Assembly: GCF_042433895.1 (NCBI RefSeq)
Contig: NZ_JBHLUA010000006.1
Coordinates: forward strand, 166,216-230,215
Length of the DNA: 64,000 bases
Source of the DNA: Mesonia maritima
Lineage (GTDB): Bacteria > Bacteroidota > Bacteroidia > Flavobacteriales > Flavobacteriaceae
Direction: 5' to 3'
Translations under genes and position numbers: made by a program
Shown: positions 9,576 through 18,618 of the stretch, piece after piece
How positions within the stretch are numbered: position 1 is the stretch's first letter
Layout: every line of letters starts with the position of its first letter
The notes under the pieces: model-generated
The model's database searches: none
Told to the model about the DNA's origin: nothing
Seen by the model: the letters and a program-made list of their open reading frames with translations, nothing else

Positions 9576-11612
9576 TTATTTAAAATTATCTATTCCTTCA
9601 TTTAACCACGCTTCATATTCTTCGATATCTGGTGTATAACCAATTGGACTATTAAGCATTTCTTCGTCGTGATTTAAAATTATATAATAAGGTTGTGCAT
9701 TTGCTCCATAATTTTTTATCTGAAAATCGCTCCATTTATTTCCTATAGTGCGAATTCGCTTTCCTGTTGTTTTACTTGTATATCGTTCATCTTCCGGTAA
9801 TTTTTCTTTTGCGTCTACATACAATGAAATTAAAACGAGCTCTTTTTTTAGTTTACCTAATATTTGGGGTTCACTCCATACGCGTTCTTCCATTTTACGA
9901 CAATTTATACAAGCATAACCCGTAAAATCTAATAGAATTGGCAAATCTTTTTCTTTTGCGTATTCTACTCCTTTTTCGTAATCGGTAAAGGTTAGAATAT
10001 CATGCGGACCTAATTTAGCGTGATCTGGAAAATCACTTTTTGCTGCTGTAGAAGCTACACCGACTTTTCTATTTCCAACTCCATACGGAGCTTCACTATA
10101 ATTTAATGGCGGTGTAAAACCACTAATCATTTTTAAAGGTGCGCCCCAAAGCCCTGGAATTAAATAAATAGTAAATGATAAAATTAATAAACCTAAACCT
10201 AATCTTCCCACAGAAATATGATTTATAGGGGAATCGTGCGGAAGCTTAATTTTTCCGAAGAGATAAAATGCCAACGCTCCAAAAATAGCAATCCAAATGG
10301 CTAAGAAAATTTCACGTTCTAAAATATGAGCTTGAAGCACTAAATCTGCATTCGACAAAAATTTAAATGCTAAGGCTAATTCTAAAAATCCTAAAACCAC
10401 TTTTACTGTATTTAACCATCCGCCAGATTTTGGTAAAGTATTCATCCAACCCGGAAACATCGCAAATAAAGCGAACGGAATAGCAATTGCCAACGAGAAT
10501 CCTAACATCCCAATAATTGGAGCTAAACCTCCTTTTGAAGCAGCTTCAACTAAAAGCGTTCCTACAATTGGACCAGTGCAAGAAAAAGAAACAATTGCTA
10601 AAGCTAAAGCCATAAAGAAAATACCGATCACTCCTCCTCTATCGGCTTGTCGATCTACTTTATTCGCCCAAGAATTTGGTAACATAATCTCAAAAGCGCC
10701 TAAAAAAGAGGCTGCAAAAATCACTAACAAAATAAAGAAAACGATGTTGAACGTTACGTTTGTAGATAACGCATTTAAAGCATCTGCACCAAAAATTGCA
10801 GTAACGATTGTTCCTAATAAAACATAAATAATTACTATAAAAAACCCATATAGCAATGCGTTTTTAATTCCTTTACTTCTGTCTTTACTTTGTTTGGTAA
10901 AAAACCCGACTGTCATCGGAATCATTGGGAAAACACAAGGCGTAAGTAAAGCCGCAAAACCTGCAATAAAAGCTAGAAAAAAGATAGTAATTAAACCTTT
11001 TTCTTCTTCGTTTTCACCTACATCTTCAGCTATCTTTTTTGTGTTCTCTTCTTTAATTTCAGGTTGTTTTTCTTCTTTTTTTGGTGATGTTCCATAAGTC
11101 GAAAAGTCATCGTAATTTTGAATTATTTTTACAAGATCTTTTTTTATGTCAAAGATCACATAATACTCTTCTCCAATACAAACTTCTTTACAAACCTGAT
11201 ATTTTAATTCCATTTTAATTACCGATAGGTTTTCATCAGTAATTACTATATCTTGTTTAAAAGTAGCCTCTTTTTCAAAGTAAACTTCGTCTACTTCAAA
11301 AAGTTCGCTGTACTGTCTTTTGGATTCACTCTCCTTAGTTTTTCCTTTTAATTGATAACCGTTTCCTGAATCCAAATAATTAAACCATAAGGGTAATGGA
11401 CCTCCTTCTGGAGTGTTTTGAGAATATATGTGCCACTCTTCTTCAATATCAGCTTCTAAAATAAACTGGTAATTATTTTCAGATTTTTTTTCAATTTTTC
11501 CTGTCCATTCTACAGGATCTACAATTTCTCCTTGGTGTTTTTGTGTGTCGAATTGCGCGTTTGCGGTAATAAATGTTAAAAAAACAAGTAGTATCGAAAG
11601 ATAATATTTCAT
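9576..11612 (-). CDS. DsbD-like thiol:disulfide interchange protein
   Basis: This protein carries reducing electrons from cytoplasmic thioredoxin across the inner membrane to periplasmic partners. The 678 residues are organised as follows: signal peptide (to about residue 20); N-terminal DsbD-alpha-like domain with the C141/C145 pair; an acidic linker rich in E and K (178-205); a multi-pass CcdA-like membrane domain with the TPCVFPMIP cysteine at 226 and a partner in FSCTGP; and a C-terminal thioredoxin domain with CINC near residue 570. All three redox pairs appear intact. It overlaps the end of tilS by 4 bp (ATGA type), so the two are probably cotranscribed. Likely clients are cytochrome maturation or periplasmic thioredoxin-like lipoproteins. 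Confidence 0.93.
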   Translation of the reverse strand: MKYYLSILLVFLTFITANAQFDTQKHQGEIVDPVEWTGKIEKKSENNYQFILEADIEEEWHIYSQNTPEGGPLPLWFNYLDSGNGYQLKGKTKESESKRQYSELFEVDEVYFEKEATFKQDIVITDENLSVIKMELKYQVCKEVCIGEEYYVIFDIKKDLVKIIQNYDDFSTYGTSPKKEEKQPEIKEENTKKIAEDVGENEEEKGLITIFFLAFIAGFAALLTPCVFPMIPMTVGFFTKQSKDRSKGIKNALLYGFFIVIIYVLLGTIVTAIFGADALNALSTNVTFNIVFFILLVIFAASFLGAFEIMLPNSWANKVDRQADRGGVIGIFFMALALAIVSFSCTGPIVGTLLVEAASKGGLAPIIGMLGFSLAIAIPFALFAMFPGWMNTLPKSGGWLNTVKVVLGFLELALAFKFLSNADLVLQAHILEREIFLAIWIAIFGALAFYLFGKIKLPHDSPINHISVGRLGLGLLILSFTIYLIPGLWGAPLKMISGFTPPLNYSEAPYGVGNRKVGVASTAAKSDFPDHAKLGPHDILTFTDYEKGVEYAKEKDLPILLDFTGYACINCRKMEERVWSEPQILGKLKKELVLISLYVDAKEKLPEDERYTSKTTGKRIRTIGNKWSDFQIKNYGANAQPYYIILNHDEEMLNSPIGYTPDIEEYEAWLNEGIDNFK

Positions 11613-12919
11613 TTTTTGAGGGTAAATTTAAGAGATTGGGTTGTTGTTGGTTTTATTTTAAAATCATTATGAATTCGATGTCCTATTACCCAGATAATTT
11701 GCTCTGCTGAACACATTACCCAAGTATTTTCTTTATCTAATAATGAGCATTTTTCATCTTTGAGAAAATCGCTTATTTTTTTGCTTCCTTTCATTCCAAA
11801 TGGTTTAAAACGATCTCCGGCTTTCCATTTTCGAATGAGTAAAGGAAATTTTATTTTTTCGCCCGAAAGATACGCTATTTCATTGGCTTTTTCTTCAATT
11901 TTGGTAACTTCATCTTTTTCAATTATCCCTAACGGAAATTTTAACTGTTTTTCTTCTTCAGCAAAATAAAAATCTTCAGAAGTTTTTTCTTCATTTTTAC
12001 TCAATATTAAAACGGCACGATCTTTTATTAATCGGTGCGTTTTCGAAAAAACTTGTTTTCCTGATTCGGCTTCTAATAAATGATAAACGTCGTTCCATTC
12101 ACTAAATCCAAACGGATGTAATAACTGAAAAAGTACAGCTTTAGTATGTGGTGTTTCCTGAAGTTGCTGAATATTGAAATAATAATTTCCGTTAATTTCT
12201 TCTACTAATTTTGAAAATAAAAACGTGGTATAATCTTCTAGTAAATCGGCGGTTTGTTGTAAATTTTTCTGGGTTTGCTGAAACGTAGCTAATAATTGCG
12301 GATTTTCCTCTTCTAAAACCGGAATAACATGATGTCTAATTTTATTCCGCAGGTATTTATCTGATTTATTAGAGCTATCTTCTCGCCAATTTAGGTTTTC
12401 TTTTTCAGCAAAATTTTCAATTTCGTTTCTTGAGAATTCTAAAAGCGGTCTAAAAATTTTATCATTGAATTCCGGAATTCCGGTTAAGCCGTTTATTCCA
12501 GTTCCGCGAAGCGTATTTATAAAATAGGTTTCTAGACTATCGTTCGCGTGATGCGCGGTAAAAATAAAATCGAAATGGTGTTTTTCAGCAAGTTCATAAA
12601 ACCAAAAATAGCGTAATTTTCGTGCTGAAACTTGCGTGGAAAGTTGATGTTCTTCCGCGAATTTTTGTGTGTTAAAATGCTCTATAAATAATTCAACTTC
12701 TAATTCTTTTGCTAATTTTTTTACAAATTTTTCATCAGCATCGCTTTCCGTTCCGCGTAAATTAAAATTACAATGTGCTAACGAAAAATTAAGTTCTGCT
12801 TTTTTGCAAAGATGAGCCAAAACTACACTGTCGATTCCGCCACTAATTGCCAAAAGATTTTTTTTCTCTTGAACGAAAGGAATCTTTTCACTTAAATTTT
12901 CACGAAATTGACTTAACAT
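11609..12919 (-). CDS. tilS: tRNA(Ile)-lysidine synthetase
   Basis: TilS ligates lysine to C34 of the CAU-anticodon tRNA-Ile so that it reads AUA and accepts isoleucine; it is normally essential. The 436-residue protein has the PP-loop ATP motif SGGIDS at 26-31, a core with HCNFNLRGTESDAD and FTAHHANDSLETY, RNKIRHHVIPVL near 190, and a C-terminal substrate-binding domain with RKWKAGDRFKPFGMKGSKK. The length is normal for the two-domain form. A good TATATTTG promoter box lies just upstream, and the dsbD-like gene follows with a 4-bp overlap. Confidence 0.96.
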   Translation of the reverse strand: MLSQFRENLSEKIPFVQEKKNLLAISGGIDSVVLAHLCKKAELNFSLAHCNFNLRGTESDADEKFVKKLAKELEVELFIEHFNTQKFAEEHQLSTQVSARKLRYFWFYELAEKHHFDFIFTAHHANDSLETYFINTLRGTGINGLTGIPEFNDKIFRPLLEFSRNEIENFAEKENLNWREDSSNKSDKYLRNKIRHHVIPVLEEENPQLLATFQQTQKNLQQTADLLEDYTTFLFSKLVEEINGNYYFNIQQLQETPHTKAVLFQLLHPFGFSEWNDVYHLLEAESGKQVFSKTHRLIKDRAVLILSKNEEKTSEDFYFAEEEKQLKFPLGIIEKDEVTKIEEKANEIAYLSGEKIKFPLLIRKWKAGDRFKPFGMKGSKKISDFLKDEKCSLLDKENTWVMCSAEQIIWVIGHRIHNDFKIKPTTTQSLKFTLKK

Positions 12920-12937
12920 CTACCTTTTTTTGACTCC

Positions 12938-12945
12938 CAAATATA
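12938..12945 (-). promoter_or_regulatory. -7 promoter box TATATTTG for tilS
   Basis: CAAATATA on the plus strand is TATATTTG on the minus strand, an exact TAnnTTTG match 18 bp before the tilS ATG. I found no convincing -33 TTTG at the usual spacing. Confidence 0.65.
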
Positions 12946-12977
12946 GCATTTCTTCGAGGAAAAAGGGGTAACAAAAG

Positions 12978-14273
12978 TTACAGGCTTAAGGCCTTTTTCA
13001 TCGCGGCAGCTTTTATTGAACATTCTTCATATTCTTTTTGCGGAATTGACTTTGCTGTAATCGCGCTTCCTACCGAAAATGAGGTGTATTTTTCATTTTT
13101 ATTATGCAAAATACTACGAATAATAACGTTGAAATCGAAATCGCCTTTGGGTGTAAAATAACCTACCGAACCGCTATACAAACCGCGTTTTGTTTCTTCT
13201 AAATTTTCGATAATTTTCATTGCTGAAATTTTTGGAGCGCCCGTCATACTTCCCATTGGAAAAGTTGACCGTAAAATTTCTACCGGTGATAAATCATTAG
13301 AAACTTCTGAAGAAATGGTTGAAATTAATTGATGAACTTGCTGAAATGTATATAAACCGCATAATTCATCTACATGAACGCTTCCTTTTTCGGCGGTTTT
13401 GGAAAGATCGTTTCTTACCAAATCGACAATCATTACATTTTCTGAACGTTCTTTTGGGTCGTTTTGCAGCTTATTTTTTAAAGCTTCATCTTCTTCTTTA
13501 TTTTCTAATCGACGCGCGGTTCCTTTTATAGGTTGCGAAATAACTTTGTTTCCTGTTTTTTTAAGATATCGCTCTGGACTCGCAGAAAGCAAATAAAATT
13601 CTTCCAATTTTAGATAAACTGAAAATGGCGCTTTTGAAATTTCATTAAGATGAAGATAGGTTTCTAACGGATTTAAAACGGAATTTTCTACATAAAACTC
13701 TTGACAAAAATTGGCTTCATAAATATCTCCTCGATGAATATGCGTCAACATTTTAGTGACTTTCTCCAAATATTCTTCTTCATTTACTCGCGCTTTAATT
13801 TCTAAGGAAGAAGTATTTTTTTCAGTGTTAGTTGAAGGTTGAAAATTATTGATTTCCTCCCAATCGGTTTCGAATTCATCATCAACCATCGCGAGGTAAT
13901 GAAGTTCAACTTCATCATTTTTAAATAAGAGTATTTTTTTAGGCTGAAAAAAGTAAAGCTCCGGAAAAAGCAGTCCGTCGAAATTTTTAGAATGTAATTT
14001 TTCAACATCATTTTTTAGATCGTAGGTTAAATAACCGAAAATCCAATCGTTAGTAGTTTCTTGATATTCTTTTAATTGATCGAACGCTAAATGCGCATCG
14101 GTTTTTAGTGCGGTAAAAGCATCGACCGCTAAAATCGCTTCATAGTCTACGGTAGAAAACGGGTAATTATTAGAATCTAACCAAACCACTTCTTCAAATT
14201 GATTTGCCCACGAAAGCAGTTTGCTTTTAAAATCCTCCGTTATCGAAAAAGAGATTTTTTTTGAAGTACGCAT
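12978..14273 (-). CDS. pabB: Chorismate-binding enzyme, aminodeoxychorismate synthase component I-like
   Basis: PabB aminates chorismate to aminodeoxychorismate on the way to folate. The 431-residue protein has the C-terminal chorismate-binding core: GDIYEANFCQEF, LSASPERYL, QPIKGTARR, DLVRNDLSK, FPMGSMTGAPKISAMK and YSGSVGYFTPKGDFDFNVII. The PIKGT motif with its lysine favours PabB over TrpE, which usually has PIAGT at this point. The N-terminal third is poorly conserved, as usual. No pabA or pabC gene is next to it. The feature to note is its leader: a 54-bp heptanucleotide tandem repeat ends 3 bp before the ATG, where a ribosome would bind. Confidence 0.88.
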   Translation of the reverse strand: MRTSKKISFSITEDFKSKLLSWANQFEEVVWLDSNNYPFSTVDYEAILAVDAFTALKTDAHLAFDQLKEYQETTNDWIFGYLTYDLKNDVEKLHSKNFDGLLFPELYFFQPKKILLFKNDEVELHYLAMVDDEFETDWEEINNFQPSTNTEKNTSSLEIKARVNEEEYLEKVTKMLTHIHRGDIYEANFCQEFYVENSVLNPLETYLHLNEISKAPFSVYLKLEEFYLLSASPERYLKKTGNKVISQPIKGTARRLENKEEDEALKNKLQNDPKERSENVMIVDLVRNDLSKTAEKGSVHVDELCGLYTFQQVHQLISTISSEVSNDLSPVEILRSTFPMGSMTGAPKISAMKIIENLEETKRGLYSGSVGYFTPKGDFDFNVIIRSILHNKNEKYTSFSVGSAITAKSIPQKEYEECSIKAAAMKKALSL

Positions 14274-14276
14274 TGA

Positions 14277-14330
14277 TTAGCAGTTAGCAGTTAGCAGTTA
14301 GCAGTTAGCAGTTAGCAGTTAGCAGTTAGC
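14277..14330 (-). repeat. Heptanucleotide tandem repeat in the pabB leader
   Basis: CAGTTAG is repeated seven times without error from 14281 to 14329, with a partial unit (TTAG) before and one base after, about 7.7 copies in all. On the coding strand the unit is GCTAACT, and the array ends 3 bp before the pabB start codon. A 7-bp unit places TAA in all three frames, so the array is not translated through. It is a simple sequence repeat prone to slippage, so copy number may vary between isolates and could alter pabB translation. Confidence 0.95.
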
Positions 14331-14414
14331 AAAATTGAGAATTAGATATTAAAGTAAATTAAATACCTAAAAACTTATTAAATTTTTAAATGCTTTATTT
14401 TTTCAGTTTAAAAT

Positions 14415-14957
14415 TTATTCTTGTAAAGCTTGTTCAAAATTAGAAACCACATCGTTTAAACCGAGTAAGGTAATTTCATCTACAATTTTATTTTCTTCAA
14501 TATTGAAATTTTCATTGAACGATGGTAAGCTAAAACTCTCGACTACTTCAGCTCCAAAACGCGGTAAAGTATCTTTAAAATAAGCTAATGATGAAGCGCC
14601 GCCTCGTTTTCCGGTAGAAGTACTCATTAAAAGTACTTTTTTACCTTCTAAAAATTTTAATTCTGCACGTGAAAGCCAATCGATTATATTTTTAAAATAA
14701 GCTGAAATACTTCCGTTATGCTCACTTACAGAAATAATTAACGCATCGTGTTCAGCAATAATATTTTTTAACACCTGAATATCGGTGGGAATTCCGCGTT
14801 CGTTTTGTAAATCTATTCCGTACATCGGAAATTGATAATCAATTAACCGAATAACTTTTACTTCGTGACTTTCAATTCGAGAAGCCACGTAATTTACCAA
14901 TTTATGATTAATAGAATTTTTACTGTTTGAACCCGCTAGCGCTAGAATTTTTTTCAT
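14415..14957 (-). CDS. NADPH-dependent FMN reductase family protein
   Basis: The 180-residue protein is a flavodoxin-like reductase of the NADPH_dep_FMN_red/ChrR group. The phosphate loop near the start reads LAGSNSKNSINHKLV, the flavin-ring loop is SVSEHNGSISAYFKNIIDWLSR around residues 77-98, and LMSTSTGKRGG is near 110. Such enzymes reduce quinones, azo compounds or chromate with FMN, and the physiological substrate is usually unknown. It is transcribed alone after the lpdA terminator-like inverted repeat. The start at 14957 is followed by a clean beta strand (MKKILALAGS), supporting it. Confidence 0.88.
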   Translation of the reverse strand: MKKILALAGSNSKNSINHKLVNYVASRIESHEVKVIRLIDYQFPMYGIDLQNERGIPTDIQVLKNIIAEHDALIISVSEHNGSISAYFKNIIDWLSRAELKFLEGKKVLLMSTSTGKRGGASSLAYFKDTLPRFGAEVVESFSLPSFNENFNIEENKIVDEITLLGLNDVVSNFEQALQE

Positions 14958-14973
14958 CTGAATTTTTAAAAAT

Positions 14974-15049
14974 CAAAAAAGTCTATTGAAGAAATTTTCA
15001 TTGCAAGATCTTAAAAAATCAAGCTGAAAAAGTTATTCTCCAATAGACT
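14974..15049 (-). terminator. Long-loop inverted repeat after lpdA, terminator candidate
   Basis: AGTCTATTG at 14980-14988 is the reverse complement of CAATAGACT at 15041-15049, separated by 52 bp. On the minus strand the distal arm is followed by TTTTTTG, as expected of a terminator for lpdA. The loop is unusually long and contains a small palindrome (AAGATCTT), so it may fold further. Confidence 0.5.
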
Positions 15050-15059
15050 TTCTTATAAA

Positions 15060-16466
15060 TTATGTATGTAAAGGTCTGTTATCTGTTGCAGCTAAAGCAG
15101 CTTCTTTCACAGCTTCAGCATAAGTTGGGTGTGCGTGACTCATTCTTGCAATATCTTCTGCACTTGCTCTGTATTCCATAGCAACAACAGCTTCAGCAAT
15201 TAAATCGGCTACACGAGCGCCAACCATATGAACACCAAGAACTTCGTCGGTTTTTTTATCTGATAAGATTTTTACAAAACCATCGGTATCTCCACTCGCA
15301 CGAGAACGACCTAAGGCTCTCATCGGGAATTGACCGCTTTTATATTCAACTTTATCTTCTTTTAATTGTTCTTCGGTTTTACCAACAGAAGCAACTTCTG
15401 GCCACGTATAAACAACACCCGGAATTAAGTTATAATCGATATGCGGTTTTTGACCGGCAATTGTTTCAGCAACAAAAACGCCTTCTTCTTCAGCTTTGTG
15501 CGCTAACATTGCTCCTTTTACAACATCTCCGATCGCATAAATATTATCGGCAGAAGTTTTTAAATGATCATTAACTTCTATCTGTCCGCGGTCATTCATT
15601 TTAACGCCAGCAGCATCAGCATTTAAACCATCGGTATAAGGTTTTCTTCCTACGGAAACTAAACAATAATCACCTTTAAATTCAACTTCTTTATCTTTTT
15701 TATCGGTCGCTTTTACCACAACTTCGTCGCCTGTGTTTTCTACAGAAGTCACTTTATGAGAAACTGCAAAATTTACTTTTTGCTTTTTCATCACTTTGGT
15801 AAGTTCTTTACTTTGCGCTTTATCCATTGTTGGAATAATGCGATCCATATATTCGATTACGGTAACCTCTGCTCCTAATCTTTTATAAACTTGACCAAGT
15901 TCTAAACCAATAACTCCACCGCCGATAACCAACATATGTTTTGGTACTTCTTTCAGTTTTAAAGCTTCAGTTGAAGTGATAATTCTTTCTTTATCGATAT
16001 CGATAAAAGGAAGCGAAGCCGGTTTACTTCCGGTTGCAATAATGGTATGTTTTGCCTCGATGGTTTTTGAATCGCCATCGGCTAAATCAATTTTTATATG
16101 TGTTTTATCTTCAAAAGAACCTACACCTTCAAAAGTATCGATTTTGTTTTTATTCATCAAGAAATCAATTCCTTTGGTAGTTTGATCTACCACAGAAGCT
16201 TTACGCTCCATCATTTTTTCAAGGTTTAATTTTACTTCGCCTGGAAGTTCAATTCCGTGATCTTCAAAATGCTTAATTGCATCTTCATAGTGGTGCGAAG
16301 AATCGAGTAAAGCTTTTGATGGAATACAACCTACGTTTAAGCAAGTTCCTCCCATTGTTGAATATTTTTCTATAATTGCGGTTTTCATTCCCAATTGGGC
16401 GCAACGAATAGCGGCTACGTAACCTCCGGGACCTGAACCAATGACTGCAACGTCGTAAGTGCTCAT
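15060..16466 (-). CDS. lpdA: Dihydrolipoyl dehydrogenase (E3)
   Basis: This FAD enzyme reoxidises dihydrolipoamide in the pyruvate and 2-oxoglutarate dehydrogenase complexes or the glycine cleavage system. The 468-residue protein has the FAD-binding start VIGSGPGGYVAAI and the redox-active disulfide GGTCLNVGCIPSK (Cys42 and Cys47). It also has the NAD site VIGGGVIGLELGQVYKRLGA, the second FAD motif NIYAIGDV, and the C-terminal active-site HAHPTYAEA. No E1 or E2 gene lies next to it, so it probably serves several complexes. It stands as a single-gene unit between two non-coding gaps. Confidence 0.97.
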   Translation of the reverse strand: MSTYDVAVIGSGPGGYVAAIRCAQLGMKTAIIEKYSTMGGTCLNVGCIPSKALLDSSHHYEDAIKHFEDHGIELPGEVKLNLEKMMERKASVVDQTTKGIDFLMNKNKIDTFEGVGSFEDKTHIKIDLADGDSKTIEAKHTIIATGSKPASLPFIDIDKERIITSTEALKLKEVPKHMLVIGGGVIGLELGQVYKRLGAEVTVIEYMDRIIPTMDKAQSKELTKVMKKQKVNFAVSHKVTSVENTGDEVVVKATDKKDKEVEFKGDYCLVSVGRKPYTDGLNADAAGVKMNDRGQIEVNDHLKTSADNIYAIGDVVKGAMLAHKAEEEGVFVAETIAGQKPHIDYNLIPGVVYTWPEVASVGKTEEQLKEDKVEYKSGQFPMRALGRSRASGDTDGFVKILSDKKTDEVLGVHMVGARVADLIAEAVVAMEYRASAEDIARMSHAHPTYAEAVKEAALAATDNRPLHT

Positions 16467-16563
16467 AATTTAGTTTTGTTGATTTTTAAAAACGTTTACA
16501 AAAATACGATAAGTAATTCAATGCGCAAGATTGAGAAACAAAAGGATTGTTAAAAAATTACGC

Positions 16564-17022
16564 TTACAGTTGGATATTTGTACTGTTTTTCACCTCGTTA
16601 ATCATAAAAGTGCTTTGCGTACTTCCTATTCCGTTTAAGGCTGTGAGTTTATTTACAAGAAAACTTCGGTAAGCTTTCATATTTTTTACGTAAACTTTTA
16701 AAATATAATCATAATCGCCACTTACATGGAAACATTCGAGCACTTCTTCTAGTTTTAAAATTTCGCGTTCAAATTTTGAAACGTTCTCTTTGGTATGCTG
16801 AATTAACTTTACGTGGCAAAACACCATAAAATTTTTCTCGACCTTTTCTTTGTCAAGAATAGCTACGTAATTAGCAATTATTTTTTCACGTTCTAATTTT
16901 TTGATGCGTTCATGAATTGCTGTCATCGATAATTCTAAGCGATACGAAATTTCTTTGGTGGTGATTTTTGAATCGTGTTGCAAGAGTTGCAAAATACGTT
17001 TGTCCGTTTCATCTAATCGCAT
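16564..17022 (-). CDS. Lrp/AsnC-family transcriptional regulator
   Basis: The 152-residue protein has the family's N-terminal winged helix-turn-helix (DETDKRILQLLQHDSKITTKEISYRLELS, split by the turn; recognition helix MTAIHERIKKLE). A C-terminal RAM domain contains CFHVSGDYDYILKVYVKNM, where small effector amino acids bind. It is divergent from the methionine gamma-lyase-like gene across 164 bp of very AT-rich DNA, the classic arrangement for a regulator that controls itself and its neighbour. The likely effector is methionine or a branched-chain amino acid, which is inference from position. Confidence 0.93.
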   Translation of the reverse strand: MRLDETDKRILQLLQHDSKITTKEISYRLELSMTAIHERIKKLEREKIIANYVAILDKEKVEKNFMVFCHVKLIQHTKENVSKFEREILKLEEVLECFHVSGDYDYILKVYVKNMKAYRSFLVNKLTALNGIGSTQSTFMINEVKNSTNIQL

Positions 17023-17186
17023 ACTGAAATTTTTTCTTTATTTATCTAATTCATTGTTAAATATATAGTTTAAATATTTACTAATTATAATTTTTATAGA
17101 TTAATTTTCTATTTTAATTATATTTAATTGATTTTAATTCTATTATAACCGAATTTAGCAGGAGTAAACTTTTAAAAATTATTCTA

Positions 17187-18401
17187 ATGAAATATAATCC
17201 TGCTGATAAAATTCAAGATCTTCAATATTTTGGAGAATTTGGAGGCGTAAATCCTTCAATTTCAGATTCCTCTACTTACACTTTTCTTTCCGCAAAAACA
17301 ATGTTCGATACGTTTGAAGGAAACGCAGAAGGCTGCTATTTATATTCTAGACATTCGAGCCCGAGTAATTTATATTTAGGCGAAGCTTTAGCAGCAATGG
17401 AAGCTACTGAAGCCGCAACGGTTACCGCTAGCGGAATGGGCGCAATCACACCTGTTATTTTTCAATTATGTAATGCCGGAGATCATATTGTTTCCAGCCG
17501 AACTATTTACGGCGGAACCTATGCTTTTATGAAAAATTTTCTACCAAAATTAGACATCACCACTTCTTTTGTAAATATTACAAAACTTGAAGAAATTGAA
17601 GCTGCAATTACTTCAAAAACAAAAATTTTATATTGCGAAACATTAAGCAATCCGTTGCTAGAAGTTGCCAATATTCCAGCCTTAGCTGAACTGGCGAAAA
17701 AATACAATGTAAAATTAGTGGTCGATAATACATTTTCACCTTTATCGATTACGCCTTCTATTTTAGGAGCAGATATTGTTATTCATTCGCTTACAAAATT
17801 TATTAATGGAAGTAGCGATACCGTTGGTGGTGTAATTTGCGGTTCTAAAGATTTTATAAACGAATTGCGAAACGTAAATGATGGCGCGTGTATGTTACTT
17901 GGTTCTACGATGGATAGTTTCCGCTCTGCTTCTATTCTGAAAAATTTACGCACGCTTCACATCAGAATGCAAAAACATAGCGAAAATGCACTTTATTTAG
18001 CTGAAAAATTTCAAGAACTTGGTTTAAAAACCGTTTATCCAGGATTAACTTCGCATCGCGGAAATTCTTTATTTGCTTCGATGATGAACGATGAATACGG
18101 TTTTGGTGGAATGTTAACCATCGATGTCGGTTCGTTAGAGAAAGCTAACACGTTAATGGAATTAATGCAAGAACGAAATTTAGGTTATCTAGCCGTAAGT
18201 TTAGGATTTTACAAAACCTTATTCAGCGCGCCAGGAACTTCAACTTCTTCTGAAATTCCAGAAGAAGAACAACAAGAAATGGGCCTAAGTGATGGATTAA
18301 TTCGGTTTTCAATTGGTTTAGATAATCATATAGACCGAACTTTTTTACAAATGAAAAATTGTATGGAAGAAGTTGGTGTTTTAAAACCGACCTTAGCATA
18401 A
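17187..18401 (+). CDS. Cys/Met-metabolism PLP enzyme, methionine gamma-lyase-like
   Basis: The 404-residue fold-type I PLP enzyme carries the cofactor lysine in HSLTKFINGSSD (Lys204), the PLP aspartate in VVDNTFSPL (Asp180), and the phosphate region ASGMGAITPV with tyrosine in RTIYGGTY. In this family gamma-lyases and gamma-synthases are hard to tell apart by eye. I favour methionine gamma-lyase or a related gamma-eliminase because of the divergent Lrp regulator. The usual RxxNPT loop reads RHSSPSN here, which departs from textbook members. Trans-sulfuration or O-acylhomoserine sulfhydrylation remain possible. Confidence 0.8.
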   Translation: MKYNPADKIQDLQYFGEFGGVNPSISDSSTYTFLSAKTMFDTFEGNAEGCYLYSRHSSPSNLYLGEALAAMEATEAATVTASGMGAITPVIFQLCNAGDHIVSSRTIYGGTYAFMKNFLPKLDITTSFVNITKLEEIEAAITSKTKILYCETLSNPLLEVANIPALAELAKKYNVKLVVDNTFSPLSITPSILGADIVIHSLTKFINGSSDTVGGVICGSKDFINELRNVNDGACMLLGSTMDSFRSASILKNLRTLHIRMQKHSENALYLAEKFQELGLKTVYPGLTSHRGNSLFASMMNDEYGFGGMLTIDVGSLEKANTLMELMQERNLGYLAVSLGFYKTLFSAPGTSTSSEIPEEEQQEMGLSDGLIRFSIGLDNHIDRTFLQMKNCMEEVGVLKPTLA

Positions 18402-18408
18402 AGTATTT

Positions 18409-18495
18409 AATAGGCTTTTTAAAAAATGTAAGTTGTTATGCTGAAATTATTTCAAAATGATAAATAAGCACTTTTTTAGAAAGCCTATTTTTTAT
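18409..18495 (+). repeat. Inverted-repeat element after the PLP enzyme, terminator-like
   Basis: AATAGGCTTT (18409-18418) pairs with AAAGCCTATT (18480-18489), followed by a T run. The 61-bp interior holds TGTTATGCTGAAATTATTTCA, in which TGAAATTATTTCA is a small palindrome at 18442-18454. This interior resembles, from memory, the dispersed flavobacterial intergenic repeat containing ATGCTGAACTTGTTTCAGC, in a decayed form. It probably also ends transcription from the PLP-enzyme gene. Confidence 0.45.
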
Positions 18496-18618
18496 TTAAA
18501 AAAGTTTAAATCTTGCCCAAAATTTCTAGTTGAATAAAAAACTTATTTCGGTTTCCTTGTCACGAAAGTTAAAAAATTGTAACATTACCTTTCCAAAAAA
18601 TAAACAATTTCTTAGCGT

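Noticed and set aside
10576..11097. Basic plus-strand frames opposite the dsbD-like gene
   Set aside because: They are antisense shadows of the membrane domain and show no family features or start signals.
14277..14330. CRISPR-like array
   Set aside because: The 7-bp units are contiguous with no spacers, and there are no cas genes nearby; it is a simple tandem repeat.
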